From contig OZ025853.1 of assembly GCA_964019425.1 (NCBI GenBank), forward strand, positions 310,001 to 374,000: a DNA stretch of 64,000 nucleotides. The letters are read 5' to 3'. Under the pieces are notes generated by a model that was not told where the DNA came from, ran no database searches, and was given only the letters and a program-made list of their open reading frames with translations. Positions within the stretch are counted from its first letter, which is position 1, and every line of letters starts with the position of its first letter. This DNA is from Flectonema sp. DT1601 (lineage: Eukaryota; Euglenozoa; Diplonemea; Diplonemida; Diplonemidae). Position numbers and translations under genes: made by a program. Shown one piece after another: positions 20,636-30,173 of the stretch.

Positions 20636-20659
20636 TAACACACACACACACACACACAT
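20636..20659. repeat. CA microsatellite
   Basis: A CACACA run of about 12 units, slightly interrupted at its start. Confidence 0.85.
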
Positions 20660-20830
20660 GGTATGCAATCGCTACGTGTAAATGACGTTTCCCATTTAGT
20701 TATAACACACACCGTGATAACGACATGTGAGTATCAACAACATGCAAGAAGTTCCCAGGTTCAGAAATCACAATAACACTCTTCTGGTATGTAATTGCTA
20801 CGTGTAAATGACAACAAGTTCTTAATTTAA

Positions 20831-20857
20831 TTTGGGTTTCGGAATTCGAAACCCAAA
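20831..20857. other. Perfect 11-bp hairpin
   Basis: TTTGGGTTTCG (20831-20841), loop GAATT, CGAAACCCAAA (20847-20857), all paired. It sits directly before a motif B copy. Confidence 0.6.
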
Positions 20858-20941
20858 TCGTGATAACAATATACGAAAGCCACTCTGTGTAAATGTGTTG
20901 GGATTGATTAATTTACCTCTTTAGTATTCCTCGAGTTCCTT

Positions 20942-21003
20942 TTCTATTCTCCTCGATGAGGATTTCACACGCTCGGATTAGCGGCATGCGAACCATTAAC
21001 GAG
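20942..21003. ncRNA. Hairpin unit with CGGA-WW-AGCGGC core, copy 4
   Basis: Core GCTCGGATTAGCGGCATGC at 20971-20989 with an inner GCT/AGC mini-stem. The outer pairing (CTCG with CGAG) is weak, so this copy is the least convincing as a structure. Confidence 0.25.
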
Positions 21004-21050
21004 TTTAGTAATAATAGGTTGATGTGATACATGTTAACATTCCTTTCAAA

Positions 21051-21167
21051 TTCTCGCCCATTCCATGTTCGGTAACTAAGACTCACGTCGTCATGGGATT
21101 CCGACGTGTACGTACGATGTGATGTGTTGGGTACGTAGAAATTCAAATTTTCATTTCTCGGGCTGCG
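21051..21167. ncRNA. Structured repeat unit 1 of 4
   Basis: Begins TTCTCGCCCATTCCATGTTC and ends TTCTCGGGCTGCG. The central stem is CACGTCG (21084-21090) with CGACGTG (21102-21108). The other units have A and T in place of the fourth base pair G-C, a compensatory change. GATGTGTTGGGT follows the stem. Confidence 0.5.
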
Positions 21168-21258
21168 TTCAGTTCCTTAGGTTTGATCTTTTTCAATGTG
21201 TTCAAGCCAACGTAAGGGTGTAAGATATCAAAGGTAAAAAGAATAATATTCCCTTCAG

Positions 21259-21352
21259 TTCTCGTCCATTCCATGTCAGGTGAATAAGATGCACATCGTG
21301 AGGATACGATGTGTTGGGTGCGCAAAATTCAATATTCAAGTTCTCGGGCTAC
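21259..21352. ncRNA. Structured repeat unit 2 of 4
   Basis: Central perfect stem CACATCGT (21292-21299), loop GAGGAT, ACGATGTG (21306-21313), followed by TTGGGTGCG and the closing TTCTCGGGCT. Preceded by GGTGTAAGATATCAAAGGTA, shared with unit 4. Confidence 0.55.
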
Positions 21353-21440
21353 TTTTGGTTCCTTCCGCCGTGATTGGAAATCACAACTTGGGTTGCAAGA
21401 GAAGACGTAATAAATAGATTTTCTGTTTCACTCATTCAAT

Positions 21441-21548
21441 TTGTTTGCCCATTTCATGTTCGGTAATAAAGAGGCTCACATCGTGTTAACAACAAGAAGG
21501 GGCCACGACGTGTTCGTACGATGTGTTGGGTTCAGTTCCCGGGCTACG
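21441..21548. ncRNA. Structured repeat unit 3 of 4
   Basis: CACATCGT (21477-21484) can pair with ACGATGTG (21518-21525); a closer ACGACGTG (21504-21511) offers an alternative with one mismatch. The unit opens with GCCCATTTCATGTTCGGTAA and closes with CCCGGGCTACG. Confidence 0.45.
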
Positions 21549-21756
21549 TTTATTTTCCTTCACTACGATTATCTAATTAAAAAACCCACAACCTGACTAC
21601 TACAATCTTATAGCTACTGTAGCTGTCCCTAATTATTCCATTGCAGTTACGGAACTTATTTTCAGCCTAGTGCTGAGATGTAGTGTGGGCAACATGTCTA
21701 ACCATAAAGCAGGGGTGTAAGATATCAAAGGTAAAAAGATTACTATTCACTTTCAG

Positions 21757-21868
21757 TTCTCGCCCATTCCATGTCAGGTGAACAAGATTCACATCGTGAT
21801 AGGGATAACGATGTGTTCGTACGATGTGTTGGGTGCGTAGAATTCAGTATTCAAGTTCTCGGGCTGCG
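21757..21868. ncRNA. Structured repeat unit 4 of 4
   Basis: CACATCGT (21790-21797), loop of 10 nt, ACGATGTG (21808-21815), then a second ACGATGTG directly downstream and TTGGGTGCG. The outer GCCC and GGGC could pair. A GAAT/ATTC mini-hairpin lies near 21840-21852. Confidence 0.55.
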
Positions 21869-22174
21869 GGTTGATAGATATTCTGTTAACACGTGTGGTT
21901 AACGACATTGTGTTGGGTAATGTTCAAAATCTTCGGTTCTCAAGCGACAATACTCCGTAATGCCAAGTTCCATTTCTTTGTTGCGATCACAATGTGTTCC
22001 CAATATCAAACAGAAGCTTTTGGTCAAACATAAAGCCTCAATTCTTCAAGTTAATGTGTTGGGTGAGAAGAAATTCAAACTTTTTTTTTTTCCTAGTTCC
22101 CTGCGATAGTTCCAAAGAAGGTGATATATAAAAATAAAAGTAACAAACTGCTTGCATGATAAACTAAACATCTA

Positions 22175-23959
22175 TTATGGGATCGGATACCCGATTCCGA
22201 ACTTCACTCCAATACGTACGTCGACTTCACAATAGTTATTTTCACCGTCCGGAAGGGGTCGTCCTCCACCATAGAAATTGTCACCATTGATAGTCCAGAA
22301 GTACTTATAGGTTCCTTGGGATAGTTCAACTTCAGCAATATATTCCTTATAAACAGTAACCATGTCAGATGAGAGCATTCCCGCTTTTTCTTCCAACTCA
22401 ATTGCTGTTAACGAAGCCGTTTGTCGATTTGTTGATGAAGTCCAAAATGTAACTGACACTTCTTGTTTTGATTTGAATTGATCTTTGTCTGAAAAGGTAT
22501 GTTTGAATACAACTGGAATCACAGTACCTTCCTCTGCAGTTGGTCTCTTACTACGTATGCATAAGGCTAACTCGTCAGCACCTGGAACTGTAACTCGTAT
22601 TCCTTGCTGGTAGTCGGGATAGAGAACATTGATGTCAGTTTGCATATCATTGCGAAGTTGTTCAAAGTTTATTTCGTCTTCTTGAATCTTGCGATAGGCC
22701 TCTAAGTTCGGATCGGTTGGTTTTGGAATAAAGAAATCCATATTACCGACAATCATTGCCAACTTAATACCAACTACACCTAAACCAGCTGAAACAGCTT
22801 GAATTGGTGCTTTTAAAGCCTCACCTCTGATGGTGGCTTGCATTGAGGGATCATTGAGCTTTTGCTTAGCCATGTTTTCTGCCTTTTCAGTTAGCGTCAT
22901 TGCATGAACACCTTCTATGAATCCTCCTGGAACAGTGGTCACACCAAAACCTATATCCCATGTATTCATTGGTATTATGTTTTCTAAAGCTTTCAAAGGT
23001 TTTTGAACATTTTCTGGTAAGTTGTCCAAGTCACGTTTGTCTTCAGGCAGGGCTCTGTAAGCACTTCTAACGAGAGGATATTTCATTAATTTTGAAATGA
23101 GTGTCGGGGCTCTTTGAAGTGGACTTAGAAACAGCTCTCCGTCGACTCTCCATCGTGATTGGAATCCGTTGAAATTCGAGCTTTTTACTTCGCTGTTCTC
23201 AATAAGGAGATCACACTTACAGTCAGTGCATGGAATTACTTTCCAGCTGTCAGTTGGTCCGTGACGCCATTCTAATTGAACAGATGAAGGTTTCTTATCA
23301 GGTGCTGCCCATATGGTTCCAGTTTTTGGTTTCCAATTAGCCCCAGATGGATCTAAGAACTCACTAAAAGGAGTCGGAGTAGTAACCCACTCAAATAAAA
23401 CTTTTATTTTTCCCGCCCATTTTCCAACATCTACAGCTGAAGAGCATTTTATCGTTTGCTTTGGAAGTTCTTTTTTTACTTCTGACTCCTTGTCGGGTTC
23501 AGCGTCTGGGTCTTTTGATTGTTCACCGAATGCAGGTGGAGGTTCATCATCACATGCAAACTTCTTTGTCAATGTGGTTGATGTAGTCCTGGCAGTGCAA
23601 TGCTTAGCGACGGCTGCATTAACGGCAGCAGCGTCACCTGTAATTAGACAAGGGAGTTCAGTAATTCCGTTCAGAGGTGTTGCATTCACCAACTGTACCT
23701 GAAGACCTTCGCTCATCAACGCTGATAAAGTCTCACTGGCTACTATCACTTTAACTGTCACTGGTCCGGAAGCTACATTGTCATTAGTCATCTTCGCATC
23801 TGAGACTGGAATTGGTACTTCCGCAGCTGATTTTATTTTTTTTATCTCATTTTCCAAGGATGCTATTTTAGTGCCCTGTTTTGACTTTTCAGCCTCCAAG
23901 TTGTCGATCTTTTTTTGTTGCTCAGGGTCGGGTTGGGGCTTTCCAGCACCGCATCCCAT
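22175..23959 (-). CDS. Large protein with MGCGAGK N-terminus and C-terminal Ig-like (AMPK-beta/CBM48-like) module
   Basis: 594 residues from the chosen start MGCGAGKPQ; Gly2 plus Cys3 suggests myristoylation and palmitoylation, hence membrane attachment. A longer in-frame start (23995) adds 12 residues and would abolish this signal. Residues about 10-45 are a coiled coil (QQKKIDNLEAEKSKQGTK). The middle (about 170-440) is a globular region I cannot identify, with PVIPCTDCKC-like cysteines and a WRHGP segment. Residues about 500-590 have the look of an Ig-like E-set: SVTFWTSST, then SQGTYKYFWTINGDNFYGG, where a G-x-Y-x-Y-x-W/F-x-(I/V)-(N/D)-G pattern is typical of AMPK-beta or CBM48 modules. 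Function unknown; glycogen or other glucan binding is possible but unproven. Confidence 0.72.
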   Translation of the reverse strand: MGCGAGKPQPDPEQQKKIDNLEAEKSKQGTKIASLENEIKKIKSAAEVPIPVSDAKMTNDNVASGPVTVKVIVASETLSALMSEGLQVQLVNATPLNGITELPCLITGDAAAVNAAVAKHCTARTTSTTLTKKFACDDEPPPAFGEQSKDPDAEPDKESEVKKELPKQTIKCSSAVDVGKWAGKIKVLFEWVTTPTPFSEFLDPSGANWKPKTGTIWAAPDKKPSSVQLEWRHGPTDSWKVIPCTDCKCDLLIENSEVKSSNFNGFQSRWRVDGELFLSPLQRAPTLISKLMKYPLVRSAYRALPEDKRDLDNLPENVQKPLKALENIIPMNTWDIGFGVTTVPGGFIEGVHAMTLTEKAENMAKQKLNDPSMQATIRGEALKAPIQAVSAGLGVVGIKLAMIVGNMDFFIPKPTDPNLEAYRKIQEDEINFEQLRNDMQTDINVLYPDYQQGIRVTVPGADELALCIRSKRPTAEEGTVIPVVFKHTFSDKDQFKSKQEVSVTFWTSSTNRQTASLTAIELEEKAGMLSSDMVTVYKEYIAEVELSQGTYKYFWTINGDNFYGGGRPLPDGENNYCEVDVRIGVKFGIGYPIP

Positions 23960-24634
23960 CTTATTGTGTAAGAGAAAACTAAGAGAGGAGAACATAAATA
24001 ATAATTTAAAATATTAAAGTTATGCAATGATGACAAACACCCCAACCGCATTAGAAATATTGAGAGAGGACACTACTCAACTAGAGGTAACTTGATATAG
24101 GGATTAGGGCCACATACTGGAGGCATGCACTGTAGGGTGTTGTAGCTTTTCTGGGAAGACACTTTCCCGCCATCAGTAAAGTACTAAATATTACCTGCAG
24201 AAAGAAAACAAAAGTCAGGTCACTCAATTTAAAAATAAATTAGTAAATATTTCCAAAATACGAACCTAAAATCGATGCAGTCGATGCCAATGAAATTCAT
24301 ATTTTTTTTCACTTTTTTCTTTTTTTTTTTTTTTTCCTTGTTGTTGTTGTTGTCATGTAGTCAACCAGAACACACACTTTTACCTTTGAAAATCCTCCGC
24401 TGTTGCAAGGAATTCGCTTGAAAAGAAGAAAATAGCAAATCACTATCGGATATGAAAATCCGAGGAATCGACACGAAGAATCAAATGTCTCCTTTTCTTT
24501 ATGTATGAGTCAGCTGTACAGGATCAAAGTACAGTTGCTGCAGTCTACATCAACGATGAACATACTAAGGTTGCAACATCAGTGGTTGCATTATAACTAT
24601 CATTATTAGTCTAACACAGTGATAGTTAAGAAGT
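23960..24634. other. Spacer with possible 5' untranslated exons
   Basis: No coding gene that I can support. On the minus strand there are splice-like sequences (CAAAG/GTAAAAGT near 24390; TTTCTGCAG near 24198) that may belong to a spliced leader region of the MGCGAGK gene. T run near 24313-24335. Confidence 0.4.
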
Positions 24635-25893
24635 TCACTCTTCTTCGTCTTCCTCATCTTCTTCGTCTTCGAATTCAGGAAGGTCGTCATCAAGTTCTTC
24701 ATCTGTTGTGTTGTTATGTAATATAAAGAATAGCCTTCACACTCTTTTAATAAATTATTAAAATAATCAAACCCTTGAATAACTCCCAGTCCACACTACC
24801 CATCGCCTTGTCGAATAGCTGTCTTCCAGTCAGTTTGAGTTCGCCGGATTTTTCGCGTGAGACCTTCTTCTTTATGCGCTCTTTCTCCATGTCTTCTTCG
24901 TAGCCTGTTTGAGTTCTTATTGTTATTTTCCTTTCATAACACGTTAGAAGGTAATGGAGAAGGAAATAAGATTTTCAAGACTATCCCTACATTTTAACGC
25001 GAGGTATCCCCAAGGGACTCCCAGCAGAAAACATTGCAATCGACTTTGCGACCAAAGAACTGGTAGTGAAGCCAAGTAAGATGATCGATAAATGGGTAGT
25101 GAAGATTGAGGACGACTTCCTGAGAACAGAAAATAGGATGGTCCAGATAATGGGGGTGACACTAGTGTGTAACCGAACAGAGAGGCCAAAACCAAGACAA
25201 ATAACAGACGAGAAGCCTGTCTCACAGGCAAGATGACTATAAGAAATATCTGCTTTAAAAAGAATAAGGGAGGGTAAATTGATACTTCATTATCAAGGCT
25301 CAAAAGAAAAATAATCTCTCGGACAACCTTGACTGTCAGCGGAAGGGGGGTGGAAAAAAAAATCACAAACCTGCTTTCCATTCAGCAAAATTTTCCTTTG
25401 TCACAGCTGTTCCGTGCTTTTTACTAGCCTGCATCATTTCCACTGGAGTATCACCGCCACCGGAAGTAGCATCAGGATCTTGAGCACCATTTTCTATCCA
25501 CTCTTGAATGTATGTACATAGATCATACACCATTGGTTGCCCAAGAAGTGTTTCTGCTTTTCTGGTTACTAATTTATGGAGTGGATCAACCTGTGCTCTT
25601 GTTAATCCTCTGACACCACGAATTCCGAATGTCGGAAGGCTCTCTGGGTAGTCTGAAGTATATGTAACCTTTAGCTCTACTCGTCCTGTGGGAGGGTTTT
25701 TTTTTTTTCTTTTTTTTTTTTGGAGTCCCTTTTCAGTCCTAAAGTCAATAAAGAATAAATGCATACTTCCACTCTCTGGATCACCACCAGGTTCTAGTAA
25801 CTCGATTCCTACTGTATTTTCATCAACTGTTCTGTAGTCTTCGTAGAAGATACTCTGCAACGCCTCCAACTCCATTTCAATTTCCTCATTCAT
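24635..25893 (-). CDS. RWDD1: RWD domain protein RWDD1/Gir2-like
   Basis: Four exons (25893-25767, 25685-25371, 24904-24773, 24702-24635) join in frame into 213 residues. Exons 1-2 encode the RWD domain: MELEALQSIFYEDY, then VTYTSDYPESLPTFGI with the family's Y-P-x-x-x-P motif. Then come VTKENFAEWKAG, LTGRQLFDKAMGSVDW and a long acidic tail ending EDEEDEEDEEE, the layout of RWDD1, the binding partner (DFRP2) of the ribosome-associated GTPase DRG2. Intron 1 (25686-25766, GTATGC...CACAG) is 81 nt and open, so an unspliced reading would insert a KKKRKKK tract into the RWD; splicing restores the usual spacing. Introns 2 and 3 use GTTTGT and GTTTGA donors. Intron 2 is 466 nt, far longer than any other here. 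Confidence 0.87.
24970..25236 (+). other. Antisense open frame inside RWDD1 intron 2, possible decayed mobile-element fragment
   Basis: An 88-codon open frame on the plus strand containing RGIPKGLPAENIAIDFATKE and a basic C-terminal part. It has less homopolymer character than the spacers and explains why this intron is six times the usual length. I cannot assign a family. Confidence 0.3.
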
Positions 25894-26407
25894 GGTTGTT
25901 ATGTTTTATATGATACTGAGCAGTAATGATATTTTTTTTTGTTTCTGAAAACCTTTTCCATTTCAGCCTATAATACAACAACTAAGATCTGCACTAAAGT
26001 CTCACGCTGATTCCTTCGCGGCATGGATCACGCACTACTACTCAAGGACTTCCTACGGGATCTTCTTCTCTGTAGAGAAACAGATTGTTAATTCATGAAA
26101 AAGAAAAAAATATTTTTTTAAAAAAAAATTGAGTACAATAAGATTTCATCCTTACATGTGCTGCGTTACTTGTAGCACTCGTCGTTTTTTTTTTTTTTTT
26201 TTTTTTTTTCTTCCTTGTTTCTTCTTTTTTTTTTTTTGAGTTGGTTTTTTCCGAATACAACTCGAAAGGTACTAATTCACACTATTTACTTACTCCAGTA
26301 CCCTCTTTGCCCTTTAAAGGGAGACGATAATCAACAAGGAGGGTACGACACTGAAATCAATATATTAAAACAAGGGTACTTATGCATGGCGTTGCTACAG
26401 TAGTATC
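25894..26407. other. Spacer
   Basis: No gene seen; long T runs at about 26186-26209 and 26225-26237. Probably holds the promoter of the RWDD1 gene. Confidence 0.6.
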
Positions 26408-27035
26408 TCACTGTCGAATAGCGCAAAGATTTTCCTTCAGAACGGCAGCTTTGCCCTTGGCGGAGATACCTGATTTGTTTTTTTTTGTTTTTGTAGGTTC
26501 ATGTAGTAGTGTTTTTCTTCTGAAATAGTCATCATACCGTTATCTTTACACATGGATTGGAGTTCTTTATATCCAACACCTTCTAAGTCAGTCATTGTGT
26601 ACTTCGCTGGCGATACATCATCTTCTGGAGTTTGTTCTTCAGCAGGTTCAGGTTCAGGTTCAGACATCTTTTCGTCTTCTGGCTGTTTCGGTTCCGCGTC
26701 TTCAATTTTTGAGTCGTCAGCTTCCTCTTTGTCGTCGTGATCATGTTCTGGTTCCACGAGAACATCTTCATCTTCATCATCTTTAGCGTTATCTTCCATC
26801 ATCACGTCTTCATTAGTTTCTGGTTGCTTTTCTGGTTCACAGTCTGCAGGTGGTTGCTCACTTTCAACAGTTTTTGACGGTGTTTTTTTAGGTGTTGGTT
26901 CCGGTTCAGCCTCAACACGTTCTTCTTGAGGTAGTTCAGTGCCTTCAGGTACGTTAATGCTGATTTGGTTGTATTGTATACATCAATTATTTCATATGAA
27001 TTGACTACAATATAAAACACATACAGATCACTCAT
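26408..27035 (-). CDS. Acidic protein with C-terminal SAP domain
   Basis: Three exons (27035-27025, 26959-26538, 26469-26408) join in frame into 164 residues. Exon 1 has only 11 coding bases (ATG AGT GAT CT). Residues about 10-120 are extremely acidic and Pro/Glu-rich (EPEPEPAEEQ). Residues about 125-160 are a SAP motif: LEGVGYKELQSMCKDNG joined by splicing to ISAKGKAAVLKENL, matching the two-helix SAP pattern with the conserved Gly and Leu. SAP domains bind DNA or RNA; Tho1/SARNP-type proteins carry one in mRNA export. Reading through intron 2 (26470-26537, donor GTATGA) would destroy the SAP, which supports that splice. A nuclear role in RNA or chromatin is inferred. Confidence 0.75.
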
Positions 27036-27257
27036 GCGAACTATTCCCTGCGTAAGTCTGAGAGACATTAATATTTGATCTTCTTCTCTGTTTTGTTATT
27101 TGTTTGTTGTGTTAATTATTAATATTATTATTAGCTGTCATCTTACATACCTTCTCGACAGTCCTAAGTTTAATAGCGTAAAGAGATGACGGATAGTGTA
27201 ACCTCGAATACCTTCATCGGTTTGCTGTTATTATTATTTAGAAAAAAGTTATTTGTA

Positions 27258-28805
27258 TTAGGGATCTGTTCGTGTTATGTTGTATAAAGGACATACAGGT
27301 TCGAGAAAGTCTATCCAAGTTGCAAGAGTCTGATCTGCAACACGAGTAATGACTGGTTCGGATTCGAGAATTTTTGATTCTTCTGTCCAAAGATCGTCCC
27401 AGATCTTTGCAAAGTCATCTTTCTTTTCTTTTAGGAATGCATCACGAGCATCGTCTGTAGCGTCACATGTTTCTTCTTCCCATTTTATCTTTTCTTCTTG
27501 CTCAGCAGACTGCCTGCGTATATTAAATTCCGATAAAAGCTTAGCTCTCTGTTGAGCCCTAACTGTTGCACCTTCGTGTTCAATCTTTTTAGCTTCAATT
27601 ACTTTCATTAAGTATCTACCAAACTTTCTACTTAAGCATTCCTCAATTTGCTGTACGACGAGAGCTAACTCATATGCTAATTCATAAGACTGATCAGGGT
27701 AATTGTGAGGGAAATATCTCTGCTTACGAACTTGATGGTTCGCATTAAGCAAACGTGTTAACGAGGATATAATTAACTTTTTACCGGCATCATTACTGCG
27801 GCATTGTACAGATACTGATTCTTCGTTATCATAGTGTGCGATGATGTTGATGCAACGACGATCTTCGAAAGTAGCCTCGCAAAGTAATTGAAATGTACAA
27901 CCGTTGTAGTACTCTTCAGGAAATCCATAGCATTTTAAAATCTCTCGACTTGTATCAAAAAATGATGATTCAGTGGTATCGGCTGTGGCTGGGTGGTATC
28001 CTCTCATGAGTTTTCCTACTGAGCTGCCAACCCTTTCGGATGTGTTCAGATGAACAATTTTAACTCTTTCGGGATAAAGAAATGATTTTGAAGTCGGTTT
28101 ATCAACAATAAAAGGAATTACATTTATAACTGTTTCAGACTTCGTTTTAATATTCTCATCGAGATCCATTTCTGAATCACCTTCTAAAGGGTTCAATGAG
28201 AAAGTAGATCCAGAAGCGGTAGTTGGAAAGGTGGAATCATCAGACCTTGATGCCCAAGTAGGAATAATATTTGACAATGTCGGGTTCATAGAAATCCAAC
28301 TAACTTTATCAGTTCTTTCATAGACTCCACAAATACCATCACATATTCCATATTGCATTGTTGTGGTGGATGTCTTAGGTTTATCACGTTGGTATTGACC
28401 ATGTTGCCTATTATCGTGGTGATGGTGATGTGTTTGTTGATAATGTCCGCTTTGATATATTCTGCTTCCTTGTTGTTGGTGGTGTTGTTGTTGTTGTTGC
28501 TGTTGTGGGTGTCCACGGTGTCCGCCCTTTCCTTTGGCTCCAGTAGCGCCCTTTCCCCATGCTTTACCCTGGTGTTGTGGGTACGGTTGGTGTTGTGGTT
28601 GATTGTGACTAACCCATCCAGCTGCACCACCTCCCTGATGATATCCGTGAGCAACCTGATGCTGGCCATAGCCCTGTCCCTGAACATGTTGGCCATAACC
28701 TCCTCTGCCCTGTGGTGGGTAAGGTCCCCCACCTTGGTGATACCCTCCAGACCCTCTACCTCCCGGACGACGTCCACCGTCATTCCACTGACGCTGAGGC
28801 TGCAT
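27258..28805 (-). CDS. Gly/His/Gln-rich RGG-type protein with unknown C-terminal domain
   Basis: 515 residues, single exon. Residues 1-150 are low-complexity: RGG-like repeats (GGRRPGGRGSGGYHQGGG), His/Gln tracts and a polyglutamine run, typical of RNA-binding proteins that condense. Residues about 235-420 are a folded region I do not recognise (YPERVKIVHLNTSERVG, YPDQSYELAYELALVVQQIE). Residues about 420-495 are helical and charged, a probable coiled coil (EEKIKWEEETCDATDDARD). The CAA/CAG-type codon tract near 28485-28505 is a likely length-variable microsatellite. RNA binding is inferred from composition only. Confidence 0.72.
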   Translation of the reverse strand: MQPQRQWNDGGRRPGGRGSGGYHQGGGPYPPQGRGGYGQHVQGQGYGQHQVAHGYHQGGGAAGWVSHNQPQHQPYPQHQGKAWGKGATGAKGKGGHRGHPQQQQQQQHHQQQGSRIYQSGHYQQTHHHHHDNRQHGQYQRDKPKTSTTTMQYGICDGICGVYERTDKVSWISMNPTLSNIIPTWASRSDDSTFPTTASGSTFSLNPLEGDSEMDLDENIKTKSETVINVIPFIVDKPTSKSFLYPERVKIVHLNTSERVGSSVGKLMRGYHPATADTTESSFFDTSREILKCYGFPEEYYNGCTFQLLCEATFEDRRCINIIAHYDNEESVSVQCRSNDAGKKLIISSLTRLLNANHQVRKQRYFPHNYPDQSYELAYELALVVQQIEECLSRKFGRYLMKVIEAKKIEHEGATVRAQQRAKLLSEFNIRRQSAEQEEKIKWEEETCDATDDARDAFLKEKKDDFAKIWDDLWTEESKILESEPVITRVADQTLATWIDFLEPVCPLYNITRTDP

Positions 28806-30139
28806 ATTGTATCTGACCGAAAAATAAAGAAATTACGAAAAAAAAATGGTGTCCATTTAACTACTTCATTAAAGCAAACACCCATCAAAATGACATCCTG
28901 TGTATAAAACTGTATTGGAGGGGGGACGATGGAAATATAACTAAGACATAACACAATATAAAAATCACTTTTTAAAATACTATAGGGGATCATGGTATAT
29001 TGCATTAAAAACGTGGAAAGGAGGGGAAGGGGGAGATACCGTGCACGGCGAGTGTAGTTGGGTAGCAAAGGAGTTGGCGGATTACCAAAATAGTAGAGAG
29101 TTTGCGACTTGAGGCCTTGTATAGATGAACAGACCGATTATGCGCAGATATGATTATTAAAGAAACGGATCTATTCTTGTTAACATTTTTTAAGATAAAA
29201 AGAGAAAGAAAAAGGGGAAGAAGAGTTGAATTAAAAGTTCTTAGCTCTCGTCGTTTTTCTTTTCATCCTTTTTTTTTTTTTTTTTCCTTCTTCTCGTAGA
29301 TAGTGTGAACGCCAAACCGTTTTTTTTTTTTTTTTTTTTTTTCCGGTTTTTGTTTTTATTATTATTAATTTTTTTTTGTCATTTTTGCAAAAACGACAAC
29401 AGAACAAGAGAAAAAGAAGGGGGAAAAGAAAAATACAAACAAAAGAGTCTCAGTGACTCTTACACAGAGAAGCCGCGTTTTGGACTTTACTAGGGTGGGG
29501 AGAGTGTAGGTGTATTTACCATATCGTAGGTGGTAACCGCCTACGGAATAGCATTGGCTGACCACAAGGATCATAGCCTTTTTATTTGTGTACTTTGTGA
29601 TGGAAAATGAACAAAAGAATTAACATTAGCCTATGTGAAGGTATGTATAACTCGTGTTTTACAACAAAAAAAAAAAAAAAAAAATACTGGAGATGATAAT
29701 TGTAACGTGTTAAAGCTCATCAATAGACAGAAATACAAGATCCGTCTCGGTGTGTTGGGCGGGGGGGGTCGCTCGATCAGAAAAAGAAAAACCACTAAAT
29801 TGATCACGTAGTTAGTCATTACCCCCAACAAAACATATTAAAGCGAAAAGCTGGATGCGCGATCTCCGAATGTCAACACACATGTATCACGCTCTGAAGC
29901 TAATGCAACAACGAGAAAGAAAGAAAAAAAAAAAAAAAAAAATGTACCCCAAATTACAACTGCTACCGATATGCATACTCTAAAAGAAAATCCTTGATAG
30001 GAGAAGCATACAAGTTCACAGCAGTGTTGATTGACAAATAAAATAATGGAAAAAAGGATTATCTTAAGCATCAGACTACTATTAAGAAGCAGCGTGCTTA
30101 AAAATGGGTAAATAATAAAAGTTCTTATAGCTATTCAAT

Positions 30140-30173
<34 letters not shown>

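Larger units (their letters stand above)
20019..20870. repeat. Alternating short motifs: GCTACGTGTAAATGAC and CACATCGTGWWAACGAC
   Basis: Motif A lies at 20019, 20135 (partial), 20671 and 20797; motif B lies at 20071, 20228, 20464, 20498, 20708 and 20856 (partial). Apart from one tandem pair of B, they alternate A then B with 50-95 bp between starts. Most B copies form a small stem TCGT-NNNN-ACGA (loops GAAA, GTTA, GATA). They share the skeleton CGTG-WWAA-YGAY, so A and B may be diverged forms of one motif. No coding frame covers them. Confidence 0.7.

Noticed and set aside
20636-20659. Possible telomere-like tract
   Set aside because: A plain CA microsatellite, internal and short.
24083-24175. 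30-codon minus-strand frame starting MAGKCLP
   Set aside because: Too short, no domain, and it sits in what is probably the 5' leader of the MGCGAGK gene.
25686-25766. KKKRKKK insertion in the RWD domain of RWDD1
   Set aside because: It coincides with an open 81-nt intron (GTATGC...CACAG). Removing it restores normal RWD spacing.
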